Of a stretch of DNA of 64,000 nt, positions 25,399-33,585 are shown in pieces. Where the stretch lies: assembly GCF_043643765.1 (NCBI RefSeq), contig NZ_JBHZSP010000006.1, positions 175,435-239,434 of the forward strand, given 5' to 3'. This DNA is from Marinomonas posidonica_A. Its GTDB lineage: Bacteria > Pseudomonadota > Gammaproteobacteria > Pseudomonadales > Marinomonadaceae. The translations under genes and the position numbers were made by a program. How positions within the stretch are numbered: the first letter of the stretch is position 1; the number at the start of each line of letters is the position of its first letter. The notes below the pieces were generated by a model. The model did not search any database. It was not told the DNA's origin and saw nothing but the letters and a program-made list of their open reading frames with translations.

Positions 25399-26091
25399 GT
25401 GACGGAAATACATTGTTTACCTGGCACTATGTGTGATGACCGACTCTGGCAGCAAGTCAGTCGATATCTAGATCAGAGTACGGTTTTAAATCATCAAGCG
25501 ATTCCGTTTGAAAATTCATTGGATGAGATGGTGGCTTGTTTGTTAAAGCGATTGCCTGACTCGCCAGTGAATTTACTGGGTTTTTCGATGGGAGCGTACA
25601 TAGCCGCTGCATTGACGGTAAAACACCCTCATAGAATCAAACGCTTGATGCTGGTCTCTAATCTTGCAACGGGATTGCCTGAAGCAGAACGTCAACAAAG
25701 GCTAGTAGCACTCAATTGGGTGGCTAAGCAAGGTTATTCTGGTATACCGAGAAAGAAAGCGCAGTCGATGCTGGCGGCATCTGCTCGAGACAAGGAGGAT
25801 TTGATTGCCCTGATTCAGGCGATGGATGGCGCGTTGGGCGAAGCCTCTTTTGTGCAACAATTAACAGCCAGTTTAGAACGACCAGATTTAATTGCTCTTC
25901 TTAAAGAGTTAACGATACCAATTCATGTCTTGGCAGGAACGGAAGATGGTTTGTTGTCAGTATCTGATCGACAACGGTTTAAGGACAGTCAAGCCGCAGA
26001 ATGGTTTGATATCCATGCTTGTGGTCATATGGTGCCGATAGAGCAGCCTCAGCTGTTTGCCAAATACGTGAGGGCGTGTTTTGTTGAATAG
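25399..26091 (+). CDS. alpha/beta hydrolase (BioH/MenH-like fold)
   Basis: The 230-residue cytoplasmic hydrolase has the nucleophile elbow GFSMGAYIAA. The acid loop is around LAGTEDGLLS, and the catalytic histidine is in HACGHMVPIEQP. It starts with GTG at 25399 behind an AAAGAG site, 18 bases after the ligase stop. The substrate is unknown; BioH-like esterase is one possibility, but the sequence does not decide it. Its end is 10 bases from the end of the convergent ArsR gene. Confidence 0.82.
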   Translation: MTEIHCLPGTMCDDRLWQQVSRYLDQSTVLNHQAIPFENSLDEMVACLLKRLPDSPVNLLGFSMGAYIAAALTVKHPHRIKRLMLVSNLATGLPEAERQQRLVALNWVAKQGYSGIPRKKAQSMLAASARDKEDLIALIQAMDGALGEASFVQQLTASLERPDLIALLKELTIPIHVLAGTEDGLLSVSDRQRFKDSQAAEWFDIHACGHMVPIEQPQLFAKYVRACFVE

Positions 26092-26101
26092 CTGGTGGCT
26101 T

Positions 26102-26416
26102 TTACAATGTTGGACAAAACAAACTGTGCATGGTTTCAATCAAGGTTTTGACTCGCTGGTCGCCTAAGCTGTAATAGATGGTTTGGGATTCGCGACGAGT
26201 AGCGACCAGATTGTCTTTTCGAAGCACTGCAAGGTGTTGCGATAAGGCCGATTGGCTCAGCGGTAGTTTTTCATTCAAGGCTGTGACCGACATTTCCCCT
26301 TCCAGTAAATGGCATAAAATTAACAATCGGTTCTCGTTGCTCAGTGCTTTTAAAAACACGGCAGCTTGAGACGATTGTGTGATCATCTCCTGCATTGTCA
26401 TTGAATTGTGGGCCAT
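26102..26416 (-). CDS. ArsR-family regulator with a BigR/SqrR/HlyU-type cysteine pair
   Basis: A 104-residue winged-helix repressor, with the recognition helix in LPLSQSALSQHLAVLRKDNLV. It lacks the classical ELCVCDL metal site. Two cysteines remain, C35 (LILCHLLEGEMS) and C101 (FCPTL), 66 residues apart. This is the spacing of the persulfide/redox-sensing pairs reported for BigR, SqrR and HlyU. It therefore probably senses reactive sulfur or oxidants rather than metals. An AGGA site precedes the ATG. No sulfur gene adjoins it, so its targets are not visible, though a sulfur cluster lies at 50-56 kb. Confidence 0.88.
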   Translation of the reverse strand: MAHNSMTMQEMITQSSQAAVFLKALSNENRLLILCHLLEGEMSVTALNEKLPLSQSALSQHLAVLRKDNLVATRRESQTIYYSLGDQRVKTLIETMHSLFCPTL

Positions 26417-26533
26417 ACATCTTTCCTTTCTGTCGCATTGCTTTGCATTGTTTCACAAGGTGCAAAGTCATCCACAATGTCTGTGGATAAATCTGGGGGT
26501 AGTGTTAGTTACTATATATTCTCATCAAGTAAG

Positions 26534-26575
26534 ACGGCCTCTGTCTAATTTGTTTAAAAAACAAACAGTGGCCGT
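26534..26575. repeat. long imperfect inverted repeat between arsR and xthA
   Basis: ACGGCC and GGCCGT form the outer arms, CTGT/ACAG the middle and TTTGTTT/AAACAAA the inner arms, about 17 paired bases in 42. It lies 3' of xthA and 5' of the ArsR gene on the same (minus) strand. It may end xthA transcripts, but no T-run follows the stem. Confidence 0.55.
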
Positions 26576-26588
26576 TGTGGAATCTTGA

Positions 26589-27401
26589 TTATTTAAAGTC
26601 GAAACGTGTCCAAATAGGTGCGTGGTCTGATGGTTTTTCCAGACCTCGTAATTCATAGTCGACGTCAGCGTCGACCACATAAGGCGTTAATCCAGCTGAG
26701 GATAAGATAACATCAATTCGAAGGCCTCTTTTGGGTTCGTCGTCAAAGCCTTTCGAACGGTAGTCAAACCAGCTGAATCGGTCATTTTTAGAGGGGTTCA
26801 GGTGACGGTAGGTATCTGTGAACCCCCAATCTAATAAGGTTTTAAACCATTCTCTTTCTTCTGGTAAGAAGCTGCATTTCCCTGTCTTTAACCAGCGTTT
26901 AGCGTTATTTTCACCAATGCCTATATCAAGATCCGTTGGTGAGATATTAATGTCACCCATGACAATGATTTTTTCATCCGCAGTATGGTTTTCAAGGTAG
27001 TTCATTAAGTCGGCGTAGAACTTGCGTTTCGCGGGGAATTTCGTCTCATGATCGCGATTTTCACCTTGTGGAAAATACCCATTCAAAACCTTGACTGGTC
27101 CGTGAGGCGTGTCAAAAGTGGCAATGATCATACGGCGTTGTGCGTCTTCATCATCACCTGGAAAACCGTATTCAACTTGAGTGGCTTGTTGTTTGCTGAA
27201 TATGGCGACGCCGTAATGAGATTTTTGACCATAATAGTAAGCATGATAGCCAACGGCTTGAGGAATTTCATGAGGAAAAGCGTCGTCGTGGACTTTGATT
27301 TCTTGTAGACCAATGACATCAGGTTGATGTTTTTCTACTAAAGTATCAATTTGGTGTGGTCGAGCGCGCAGACCATTAATATTAAAAGAGACAAATTTCA
27401 T
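26589..27401 (-). CDS. xthA: exodeoxyribonuclease III
   Basis: At 270 residues this belongs to the exonuclease III/APE family, which cuts abasic sites and degrades 3' ends in base-excision repair. The start MKFVSFNINGLRAR, the metal ligand region GLQEIKVHD, the MGDINISPTDLDIG strand and the C-terminal SDHAPIW (catalytic His) are all present. It is divergent from gor across a 163-bp gap. Confidence 0.95.
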   Translation of the reverse strand: MKFVSFNINGLRARPHQIDTLVEKHQPDVIGLQEIKVHDDAFPHEIPQAVGYHAYYYGQKSHYGVAIFSKQQATQVEYGFPGDDEDAQRRMIIATFDTPHGPVKVLNGYFPQGENRDHETKFPAKRKFYADLMNYLENHTADEKIIVMGDINISPTDLDIGIGENNAKRWLKTGKCSFLPEEREWFKTLLDWGFTDTYRHLNPSKNDRFSWFDYRSKGFDDEPKRGLRIDVILSSAGLTPYVVDADVDYELRGLEKPSDHAPIWTRFDFK

Positions 27402-27513
27402 AGCAGGCTTCCAACTGTATTTTTGCCAATAATAGCAGATGTGGCTACGTCAATCTTGTCTTTGCTTTGCACATTTAAATGCTTTTTTCGATCACCCTAA
27501 TAGAATGATTCTT

Positions 27514-27543
27514 TTGAACTTTTTTGCCTAGCCCTGCTACACT
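27514..27543 (+). promoter_or_regulatory. probable promoter of gor
   Basis: TTGAAC (27514-27519) and TACACT (27538-27543), with an 18-base spacer, lie 43 bases before the gor start. Each hexamer matches four of six consensus bases. Confidence 0.42.
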
Positions 27544-27585
27544 GGCGAGATAGATTTATAAAGCATGATGTTGGAGAAATACACA

Positions 27586-28962
27586 ATGGCTTATCAATAC
27601 GATTTATTTGTTATCGGTGCAGGCTCAGGTGGTGTAAGAGCAAGTCGAGTGGCGGCGTCAAAAGGTTACAAAGTCGCGGTTGCAGAAGGCAGCGCATTAG
27701 GCGGAACCTGTGTGAACATTGGTTGTGTGCCTAAGAAACTCTTTGTCTATGGCTCAGAGTTTGGTCATGGGTTTGAAGAGGCGGCGGGCTTTGGTTGGCA
27801 GCACGAAGGCGTATCGTTTGATTGGTCTGTATTACGTGATAACAAGAGCAAAGAAATTGAACGACTCAATGGCATCTACGGTAACTTATTAAACAATGCT
27901 GGAGTGGACTTGATCAAAGGCTATGCCCGTTTTGTTGATGCCAATACAGTCGAAGTCAATGGTCAAACTTACACGGCCGAGCGTATTTTGATCGCGGTTG
28001 GTGCTAAGCCATTTATTCCTGACTTCGAAGGTAATGATCATGTGGTCAGCTCCAATGACATGTTTTATTTAGAATCACTTCCTAGTAGAGCATTGGTTGT
28101 CGGCGGTGGTTACATTGCCGTTGAGTTTGCCGGTATTTTGAATGGCTTGGGGGTAAAAACCACATTGGCGTATCGTGGTGATCAACTGCTTCGTGGTTTT
28201 GATGAAGATGTACGCAACTTTGCTAGCCTCGAATACGAAAAATCTGGTATTGATGTGCAATTAAACACGGATGTGGAACGTATTGAGTTGGTTAATCCTA
28301 AGCAACCTAAAGGCTCACGTTTAGTGCACTTTAAAGATGGACGCAGTGAAGAATTTGGTTTGGTTTTATATGCGACAGGCCGTGTGCCTAATGTTGGTTC
28401 TTTAGGTCTAGATAACGCCAATATCATCACAGGTAAAAATGGTGCGGTAGTCATTGATAGTAACTTCACTACCTCAGCACCAAGTGTATTCGCACTTGGC
28501 GATGTGACCGACAATATTCAATTAACACCTGTTGCCATCAAAGAAGCCATGGCCTTGATTGATTACTGGTTTGAAGGTACCCCTGTTAAGTTCGATTACG
28601 ACAATATTCCGACTGCGGTATTCAGTCAGCCGGCGATTGGTACTGTGGGCTTGAGTGAGCAAGAAGCCGAATCCAGAGGTTTAGATTTCCGCGTTTATCA
28701 AACGGATTTCCGTCCAATGAAACACACGTTAAGCGCCAGCACCTCTCGGTCATTAATGAAGCTTTTGGTAAACAACGCGAATGACAAAGTGATTGGCGCG
28801 CACATGGTAGGGGATTATGCCGGCGAAATCATTCAAGGTCTGGGCATTGCTATTAAAGCGGGTGCGACCAAAGCCGATTTTGATGCAACGGTTGGGGTTC
28901 ATCCTACCAGCGCAGAAGAATTTGTGACTTTCTCGGAAGGCTCGTTGAAAAAGCGTGATTAA
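27586..28962 (+). CDS. gor: glutathione-disulfide reductase
   Basis: The FAD-dependent disulfide reductase is 458 residues from ATG 27586, which GGAG precedes by nine bases; an ATG at 27565 would add seven unneeded residues. The redox pair is C42/C47 in GGTCVNIGCVPKK, the NAD(P) fold is VVGGGYIAVEFAG, and the His-Glu pair lies in HPTSAEE. It keeps glutathione reduced with NADPH in the cytoplasm. Arginines in the AYRGDQLLRGFDED region favour NADPH and the glutathione branch over dihydrolipoamide or trypanothione reductases. Confidence 0.92.
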   Translation: MAYQYDLFVIGAGSGGVRASRVAASKGYKVAVAEGSALGGTCVNIGCVPKKLFVYGSEFGHGFEEAAGFGWQHEGVSFDWSVLRDNKSKEIERLNGIYGNLLNNAGVDLIKGYARFVDANTVEVNGQTYTAERILIAVGAKPFIPDFEGNDHVVSSNDMFYLESLPSRALVVGGGYIAVEFAGILNGLGVKTTLAYRGDQLLRGFDEDVRNFASLEYEKSGIDVQLNTDVERIELVNPKQPKGSRLVHFKDGRSEEFGLVLYATGRVPNVGSLGLDNANIITGKNGAVVIDSNFTTSAPSVFALGDVTDNIQLTPVAIKEAMALIDYWFEGTPVKFDYDNIPTAVFSQPAIGTVGLSEQEAESRGLDFRVYQTDFRPMKHTLSASTSRSLMKLLVNNANDKVIGAHMVGDYAGEIIQGLGIAIKAGATKADFDATVGVHPTSAEEFVTFSEGSLKKRD

Positions 28963-28992
28963 TCGAATCGTAAGTTATAAATAACCACCTCT

Positions 28993-29017
28993 AAAAAGAC
29001 GCCTACTGCGTCTTTTT
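28993..29017 (+). terminator. terminator after gor
   Basis: AAAAAGACGC and GCGTCTTTTT pair perfectly around a CTACT loop, with the T-run continuing to 29018. Confidence 0.92.
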
Positions 29018-29127
29018 TGTTTATAAAAGCTTTATATTCCAATTGCTTAACGGTATTTGTTTTGATAAATTACAAATCCTTACGTAATTTATACGCTGTT
29101 TTACAAATACATGGAGTTTATAAGGAT

Positions 29128-29724
29128 ATGAAAAAAGTATTAGTGAGTTTACTAGCCGTTTCAGGTGCTTCTATGGCTGCTGCAGTCGAAAAGCCTTTTA
29201 CCGCAGAGGTATTATTGGGAAATACAGACCAATCAATTAGTTTCAATAATATAGATGATGCAAGTGACTCTTCTCTTGCAATTAGATTTGGGTATGAGTT
29301 TTTAGATACGTGGTCTGCTGAAGTTGCTTATTATGATTACGGAGAAGCTTCTTCTAACTTCATTGATAGTGATAATGACACAGGTCAAGACACTCGATCC
29401 GTATCTTCTTTTTCTGTTGGGATTAAAAAAGAAATAGAATTGAACGAAAAATTATCTTTGAACGCTCGACTCGGATTGATGTTTTGGGATCTAGACTTCG
29501 AACGAGGGTATGATGTACAGAGCGTAGATGATCTATATAATTATAAGAGTTCGGACTCAGGTAATAACCTTTATTATGGTGCAAGCTTAGGTTACTCAAT
29601 TAAAGAAAACTTGCTTCTTTCTGTTGATTATTCCTTTGTGTCCATGGAAGTTGATTTGAAAAATAATCCTACAGTCGATAATGACATGAGTACACTTTCT
29701 ATCGGTCTTGGCTACCAATTTTAA
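29128..29724 (+). CDS. small outer-membrane beta-barrel protein
   Basis: A 198-residue protein from ATG 29128, with a signal peptide (MKKVLVSLLAVSGASMAAA). Alternating aromatic/polar strands suggest eight (for example FTAEVLLGN, LAIRFGYEF, WSAEVAYYDYG, LYYGASLGYSI), and the C-terminus YQF ends in the phenylalanine typical for BAM insertion. It belongs broadly to the OmpA/OmpW-like barrel class; no precise family is claimed. The frame extends upstream to 29017 but lacks a ribosome site there. Codon use is more AT-rich than in gor next door, which may reflect transfer or just loop composition. Confidence 0.75.
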   Translation: MKKVLVSLLAVSGASMAAAVEKPFTAEVLLGNTDQSISFNNIDDASDSSLAIRFGYEFLDTWSAEVAYYDYGEASSNFIDSDNDTGQDTRSVSSFSVGIKKEIELNEKLSLNARLGLMFWDLDFERGYDVQSVDDLYNYKSSDSGNNLYYGASLGYSIKENLLLSVDYSFVSMEVDLKNNPTVDNDMSTLSIGLGYQF

Positions 29725-29737
29725 GCAATATAGTTTG

Positions 29738-29776
29738 AAGCCCACTCTGTTTACTCCCCCTTTAGAGTGGGTTTTA
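29738..29776 (+). terminator. terminator after the barrel gene
   Basis: CCCACTCT (29741-29748) pairs with AGAGTGGG (29764-29771), extended by A-T and G-T pairs and followed by a T-run; the loop is 15 bases. It faces the convergent pectate lyase gene. Confidence 0.75.
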
Positions 29777-29788
29777 AATTCACTGTTA

Positions 29789-31453
29789 TTACCCTTTCTT
29801 CTGGTCATCAATAGTTTTCTTGCTATAAATAAACTTCACGTCCATGATGTTTTTCACCTCTCCATTATCAAGCAATATGTCCCCATGAATGTAGCCACCT
29901 CGGCTGCGATAAACCGGTATTTGGTTATATGTCCCGTTTTTATGGGCGATCCAAGTAAGCAGGGCGAGGGGGGGTACATCATCAAAGCGGCAATAAATGT
30001 GTTCCGATGAAGGAGTAAATAACCCTTGATGGGCTGTTTGTTCGAACAGTTTGTTTGCCAATTGATCCGCTAGGGCTAAAAAGAACGCTTGCTGCGTTGT
30101 GCGGTACATTTCTAAGCTGGCAAAGAGCAAAAGCGGATCGCTTTGTCCATCTAATTTTGCATCTTGTCGTGTTTGCCAATTCCCTAGACCAAAATGTTGG
30201 GCCATAGCGCAAATGCTCGGCCAGAGAGCTTCGCTTTGTGACTCACACCAGTTAGTAACATAGGCAAGGAATACATGAACTGGCAGAGGGCGGCGGATTA
30301 GTTCTTGGCTTTTTTGACCATAGTAACCAAAGCGAGGGATCTTGTGCCCAGTGAGGTCTTTGCCATCGGCAAACATGGGTTTGATTTCATTGGTTTGGTG
30401 ATCGTAAGCGTATTTCGCCCACGCTTCTAGGCCTTGTGTGGTCCAATCCAGTAGTTGCTTCCCTTTTGCGTCGACACCTTTTGTTCCTAGATCGCGAGCC
30501 AATAAGGTTTGAGCCAGTGCGCAATCTCCGTAAATGCCTTCAGGTCCATTGAGCGCGTCTTCGTCCACTTTGAATAGCACCCAGGCTTCTTTGGCGACAT
30601 CGCCATATTCTGGGCCAAATTGTCTTTGTGCTCTGTCGCCCCAAAACGAAAAAGTGTATTGAGGGTGGTGTTCATCGATTGGTGCGTCGCCGGTTTTAAG
30701 GGGTTGGTTATATTGATAACAACCAAGCTGAGTGTCAGGGTGGCGACAGTTAACATACTGATTCATCAAATGTTCCGCCCAAGATAAGGCTTTTTCATCA
30801 CCATCCATGGCGTATAGCATGCCAGCACTGAACACCAGATCATTGCCAATATTCACGAAGGACAAGCCTTTCATTTCTCGTAACGGTGATAAGTTGGCTT
30901 GCTTTGGTTTGTCCCAAACGCTTAATTCATCGAATTCCAAGCCGTATTGACCATGACGGGACATTGCCATCTGTTGCCAATCGGTGACGTGGGTGTTCCA
31001 GATCGCTTTGATGAGTTTGCGAGTCGCTGTCGGATCGGTTTCGTACATGAGTTCATAAAATGGGCAATGGTGTTTGAGTTCATGCACCATGTTTTTGTTT
31101 TCTGGACCGACTGAATCTAGGGTTTTCAAATCAATAAAAGAGTGACCGCCCCAGCGGATCAAACCACTGGAATCGGCATGATCAAAATGCCATTGAATGG
31201 CGTGTTGAGCGGCTTGTTTGTACTTGGGGTCTTGTGTGATATTGGATAGACCAACAAAAAAACGAAATAGGTTTTGTTGACTGGCAATATTGGAGGGTTG
31301 CCAAATTCGGCCATCGGTATTTTTCCAAGCAACGGCTTGTTTGTTGTGAAGGTCACAACCATCAAAAAATAAAGGCGTGCCATGATAAGGGTCGCGATAA
31401 TCGCGCAAAATAGTCTCCGCGTATTGAGTAAGATAGTCCAGTACAACTTGCAT
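29789..31453 (-). CDS. cytoplasmic pectate lyase family 2 (PelW-like exo-lyase)
   Basis: The 554-residue protein starts at the ATG at 31453, preceded by AGGA seven bases upstream; a further-upstream ATG at 31510 adds a charged tail without family support. There is no signal peptide, unlike the periplasmic branch. Residues H104, E125, R166 and H167 (SRHG) keep the spacing of the metal ligands and catalytic arginine described for the Yersinia family 2 lyase (H109, E130, R171, H172). It should cleave short unsaturated galacturonides by metal-assisted beta-elimination. No uptake or kdu genes are next to it. Confidence 0.88.
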   Translation of the reverse strand: MQVVLDYLTQYAETILRDYRDPYHGTPLFFDGCDLHNKQAVAWKNTDGRIWQPSNIASQQNLFRFFVGLSNITQDPKYKQAAQHAIQWHFDHADSSGLIRWGGHSFIDLKTLDSVGPENKNMVHELKHHCPFYELMYETDPTATRKLIKAIWNTHVTDWQQMAMSRHGQYGLEFDELSVWDKPKQANLSPLREMKGLSFVNIGNDLVFSAGMLYAMDGDEKALSWAEHLMNQYVNCRHPDTQLGCYQYNQPLKTGDAPIDEHHPQYTFSFWGDRAQRQFGPEYGDVAKEAWVLFKVDEDALNGPEGIYGDCALAQTLLARDLGTKGVDAKGKQLLDWTTQGLEAWAKYAYDHQTNEIKPMFADGKDLTGHKIPRFGYYGQKSQELIRRPLPVHVFLAYVTNWCESQSEALWPSICAMAQHFGLGNWQTRQDAKLDGQSDPLLLFASLEMYRTTQQAFFLALADQLANKLFEQTAHQGLFTPSSEHIYCRFDDVPPLALLTWIAHKNGTYNQIPVYRSRGGYIHGDILLDNGEVKNIMDVKFIYSKKTIDDQKKG

Positions 31454-31690
31454 AATGACGTCCTGTTTTTTCTTTATTTGTATTATTTGAGAGACGGTGT
31501 TGGTTTTCATATTAGCGAAATATCAAACGCGAATCCATAAAATAAAACGCCATTTCATAATTTTACGTTCGCATGAGGTAGTTATACTCAGTCACATGCG
31601 TTTTCTGTATAGAGCTAGTCTTAATTTCGATTGCCTCAGTACTTGGGCTTCTTTACCCTAGTGAAAATCGACCATTGTTAAGAGTATCGA

Positions 31691-33163
31691 ATGAACCAAG
31701 TATTAAGCACTTTGCAACCAGAGCCTGTTTGGCGACATTTTCAAACCTTATGCAATATTCCAAGGCCTTCTTTTCATGAAGCTCAATTACGAGATCATCT
31801 GATCTCTTGGGCGGAGTCACTTGGTTTATCGACTTATATTGATCCAGTGGGTAATTTGGTGATTCGTAAGCCTGCTAGCAAGGGAATGGAGGACAGACAA
31901 ACCGTTGTCTTACAAGGTCACTTGGATATGGTGGCGCAAAAAGAAGCGGATCTTGAACATGATTTCACCAAGGATCCAATTCAAACCCAAATCATCGACG
32001 GTTGGGTGTCGGCAAAAGGTACGACTCTGGGTGCGGATAATGGTATTGGCGTTGCAGCCGCCTTGGCAGTATTGGAGTCTACTGACGTTGCCCATGGGCC
32101 AATTGAAGCCTTGTTTACCATAGAAGAAGAAACCAGCCTACGAGGTGCTTTGCAGCTCGAGGAAGGGATCTTAAAGGGTAAAATTCTACTCAATTTAGAT
32201 TCCGAAGATCGAGGTGATGTCTACATTGGTTGTGCCGGTGGGGTCGATATCAACATCGATAAGCTTTATACGCCGATTCCGGCGACAGCAGACAAGAAGG
32301 CGTATGAGATTAGGGTTTCCGGCTTACGCGGCGGTCACTCAGGCTTGGACATTCACAAAGGGCGTGCCAGTGCCAATGTATTAATTGTCAGGCTGCTAAC
32401 CTTGTTGAAAGAACAATGTGATTTTGGGCTAAGCGCGTTTTCAGGTGGCACCCTTCGTAATGCCATTGCGCGTGATGCCAAGGCGACAATTAATCTGGAA
32501 GCCAGAGACGAAGCCATTTTATTTCGCTTTATTGAAACATTTGAGAAACGCTGCAAACTTGAATTTTCAGTCATTGAGCCAGATTTAAAAGTGGGCTTAA
32601 CGCCAGCGACACTCGACTCTGAGCTGGATGCCGCGACCACAGACCGTCTATTAAATGCCTTATACTGTGCGCCTCATGGGGTGCATAGAATGAGCACCGA
32701 GTTAGAGGGGGTGACAGAAACATCGTGCAATTTAGGCGTCATCAACCTCTGTCAGGCTACATCAGGGAAAAAGAAATTTGATGCCTGTTTGTTGGTCCGT
32801 TCATTAGTTGATTCTGCTGTGGAACATCAAGCTCATGTTGCCAAGTCGGCATTTTCTTTGATTGATGCTCAAGTTCGTATGGAAAATGGTTATCCTGGTT
32901 GGCGACCCGATCCGAATGCCGGTTTACTGAAAGCGTTTTTGCAAGTGCATAAAGAAGTCATGGGCTATGAGGCGAACGTTAAAGTCATCCATGCAGGTTT
33001 AGAATGCGGTATCATAGGGGCAAAGTATGCCGGCATGGAAATGGTATCTTTTGGCCCCAACATACGTGGTGCGCATTCGCCAACGGAGCGAATGGAAATT
33101 GATTCCGTCTCTGATTTTTGGGATTTACTGGTGGCCTTATTAGCGTCAACGCCAAAAGCGTAA
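31691..33163 (+). CDS. pepD: aminoacyl-histidine dipeptidase (beta-Ala-His dipeptidase)
   Basis: This M20-family di-zinc peptidase of 490 residues, the PepD length, cleaves Xaa-His dipeptides such as carnosine in the cytoplasm. Metal-site motifs are LQGHLDMVAQ (His, Asp), TLGADNGIG (bridging Asp), TIEEETSLRGA (catalytic and ligand Glu), LNLDSED, and a late HSPTERME (ligand His). The lid/dimerisation domain spans roughly 200-400. The 180-bp gap before it holds no clear promoter. An unusual hairpin follows at 33175. Confidence 0.94.
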   Translation: MNQVLSTLQPEPVWRHFQTLCNIPRPSFHEAQLRDHLISWAESLGLSTYIDPVGNLVIRKPASKGMEDRQTVVLQGHLDMVAQKEADLEHDFTKDPIQTQIIDGWVSAKGTTLGADNGIGVAAALAVLESTDVAHGPIEALFTIEEETSLRGALQLEEGILKGKILLNLDSEDRGDVYIGCAGGVDINIDKLYTPIPATADKKAYEIRVSGLRGGHSGLDIHKGRASANVLIVRLLTLLKEQCDFGLSAFSGGTLRNAIARDAKATINLEARDEAILFRFIETFEKRCKLEFSVIEPDLKVGLTPATLDSELDAATTDRLLNALYCAPHGVHRMSTELEGVTETSCNLGVINLCQATSGKKKFDACLLVRSLVDSAVEHQAHVAKSAFSLIDAQVRMENGYPGWRPDPNAGLLKAFLQVHKEVMGYEANVKVIHAGLECGIIGAKYAGMEMVSFGPNIRGAHSPTERMEIDSVSDFWDLLVALLASTPKA

Positions 33164-33174
33164 GGCGCTGTTAT

Positions 33175-33207
33175 AGTGCCACCTTAAATTGGTTTAAAGG
33201 TGGCACT
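33175..33207 (+). terminator. hairpin after pepD without T-run
   Basis: AGTGCCACCTT and AAGGTGGCACT form an 11-bp perfect stem around an 11-base AT-rich loop. The following bases (CAGGAGAG) give no U-tract, so termination would be weak or factor-assisted. Confidence 0.55.
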
Positions 33208-33243
33208 CAGGAGAGAGACGTTTAATCAAGGTTAGAGGGTTGA

Positions 33244-33549
33244 TTAAGGCATTGTTTCTAAACGTACGGACTCAATTAGTATTGGTGTACAACTACCTTT
33301 AGAAATGTGTTGATAATGGACTGTGTATTTTTGCCCTTTGATGGGGGAGGAAGAAAATAGATTGTGCGCTGTTTCAAACTGGTTATGCTCATTGCTTAAC
33401 ATTACATAATTCTTATCGACATGAGAGACGGTTGCTTGCTCAGCACCATTAATATACTGGCAAGCGCCGCCCACTTTTGCTTCACAAGCGGTCATTAATA
33501 GTAGTGTTGTAAAGCAAATGCTAAGAGTATGTATCTGTATTTGGCGCAT
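33244..33549 (-). CDS. small lipoprotein of unknown function
   Basis: The 101-residue protein starts from the ATG at 33549, behind AAGGA; an ATG at 33582 would add 11 residues before the signal peptide. A lipoprotein signal (FTTLLLMTAC) predicts acylation at the lipobox cysteine and membrane anchoring. The mature part is short and beta-rich with two further cysteines (GGACQYING, KGSCTPIL) that could form a disulfide. I do not recognise a family. It is the last gene of a three-gene minus-strand unit of exported unknowns. Confidence 0.7.
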   Translation of the reverse strand: MRQIQIHTLSICFTTLLLMTACEAKVGGACQYINGAEQATVSHVDKNYVMLSNEHNQFETAHNLFSSSPIKGQKYTVHYQHISKGSCTPILIESVRLETMP

Positions 33550-33585
33550 CGATTTTATATCCTTTAGTAAATGGCTTAACACATG

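Noticed and set aside
29017..29127. Upstream extension of the barrel gene.
   Set aside because: It overlaps the gor terminator hairpin and precedes a proper signal peptide at 29128.
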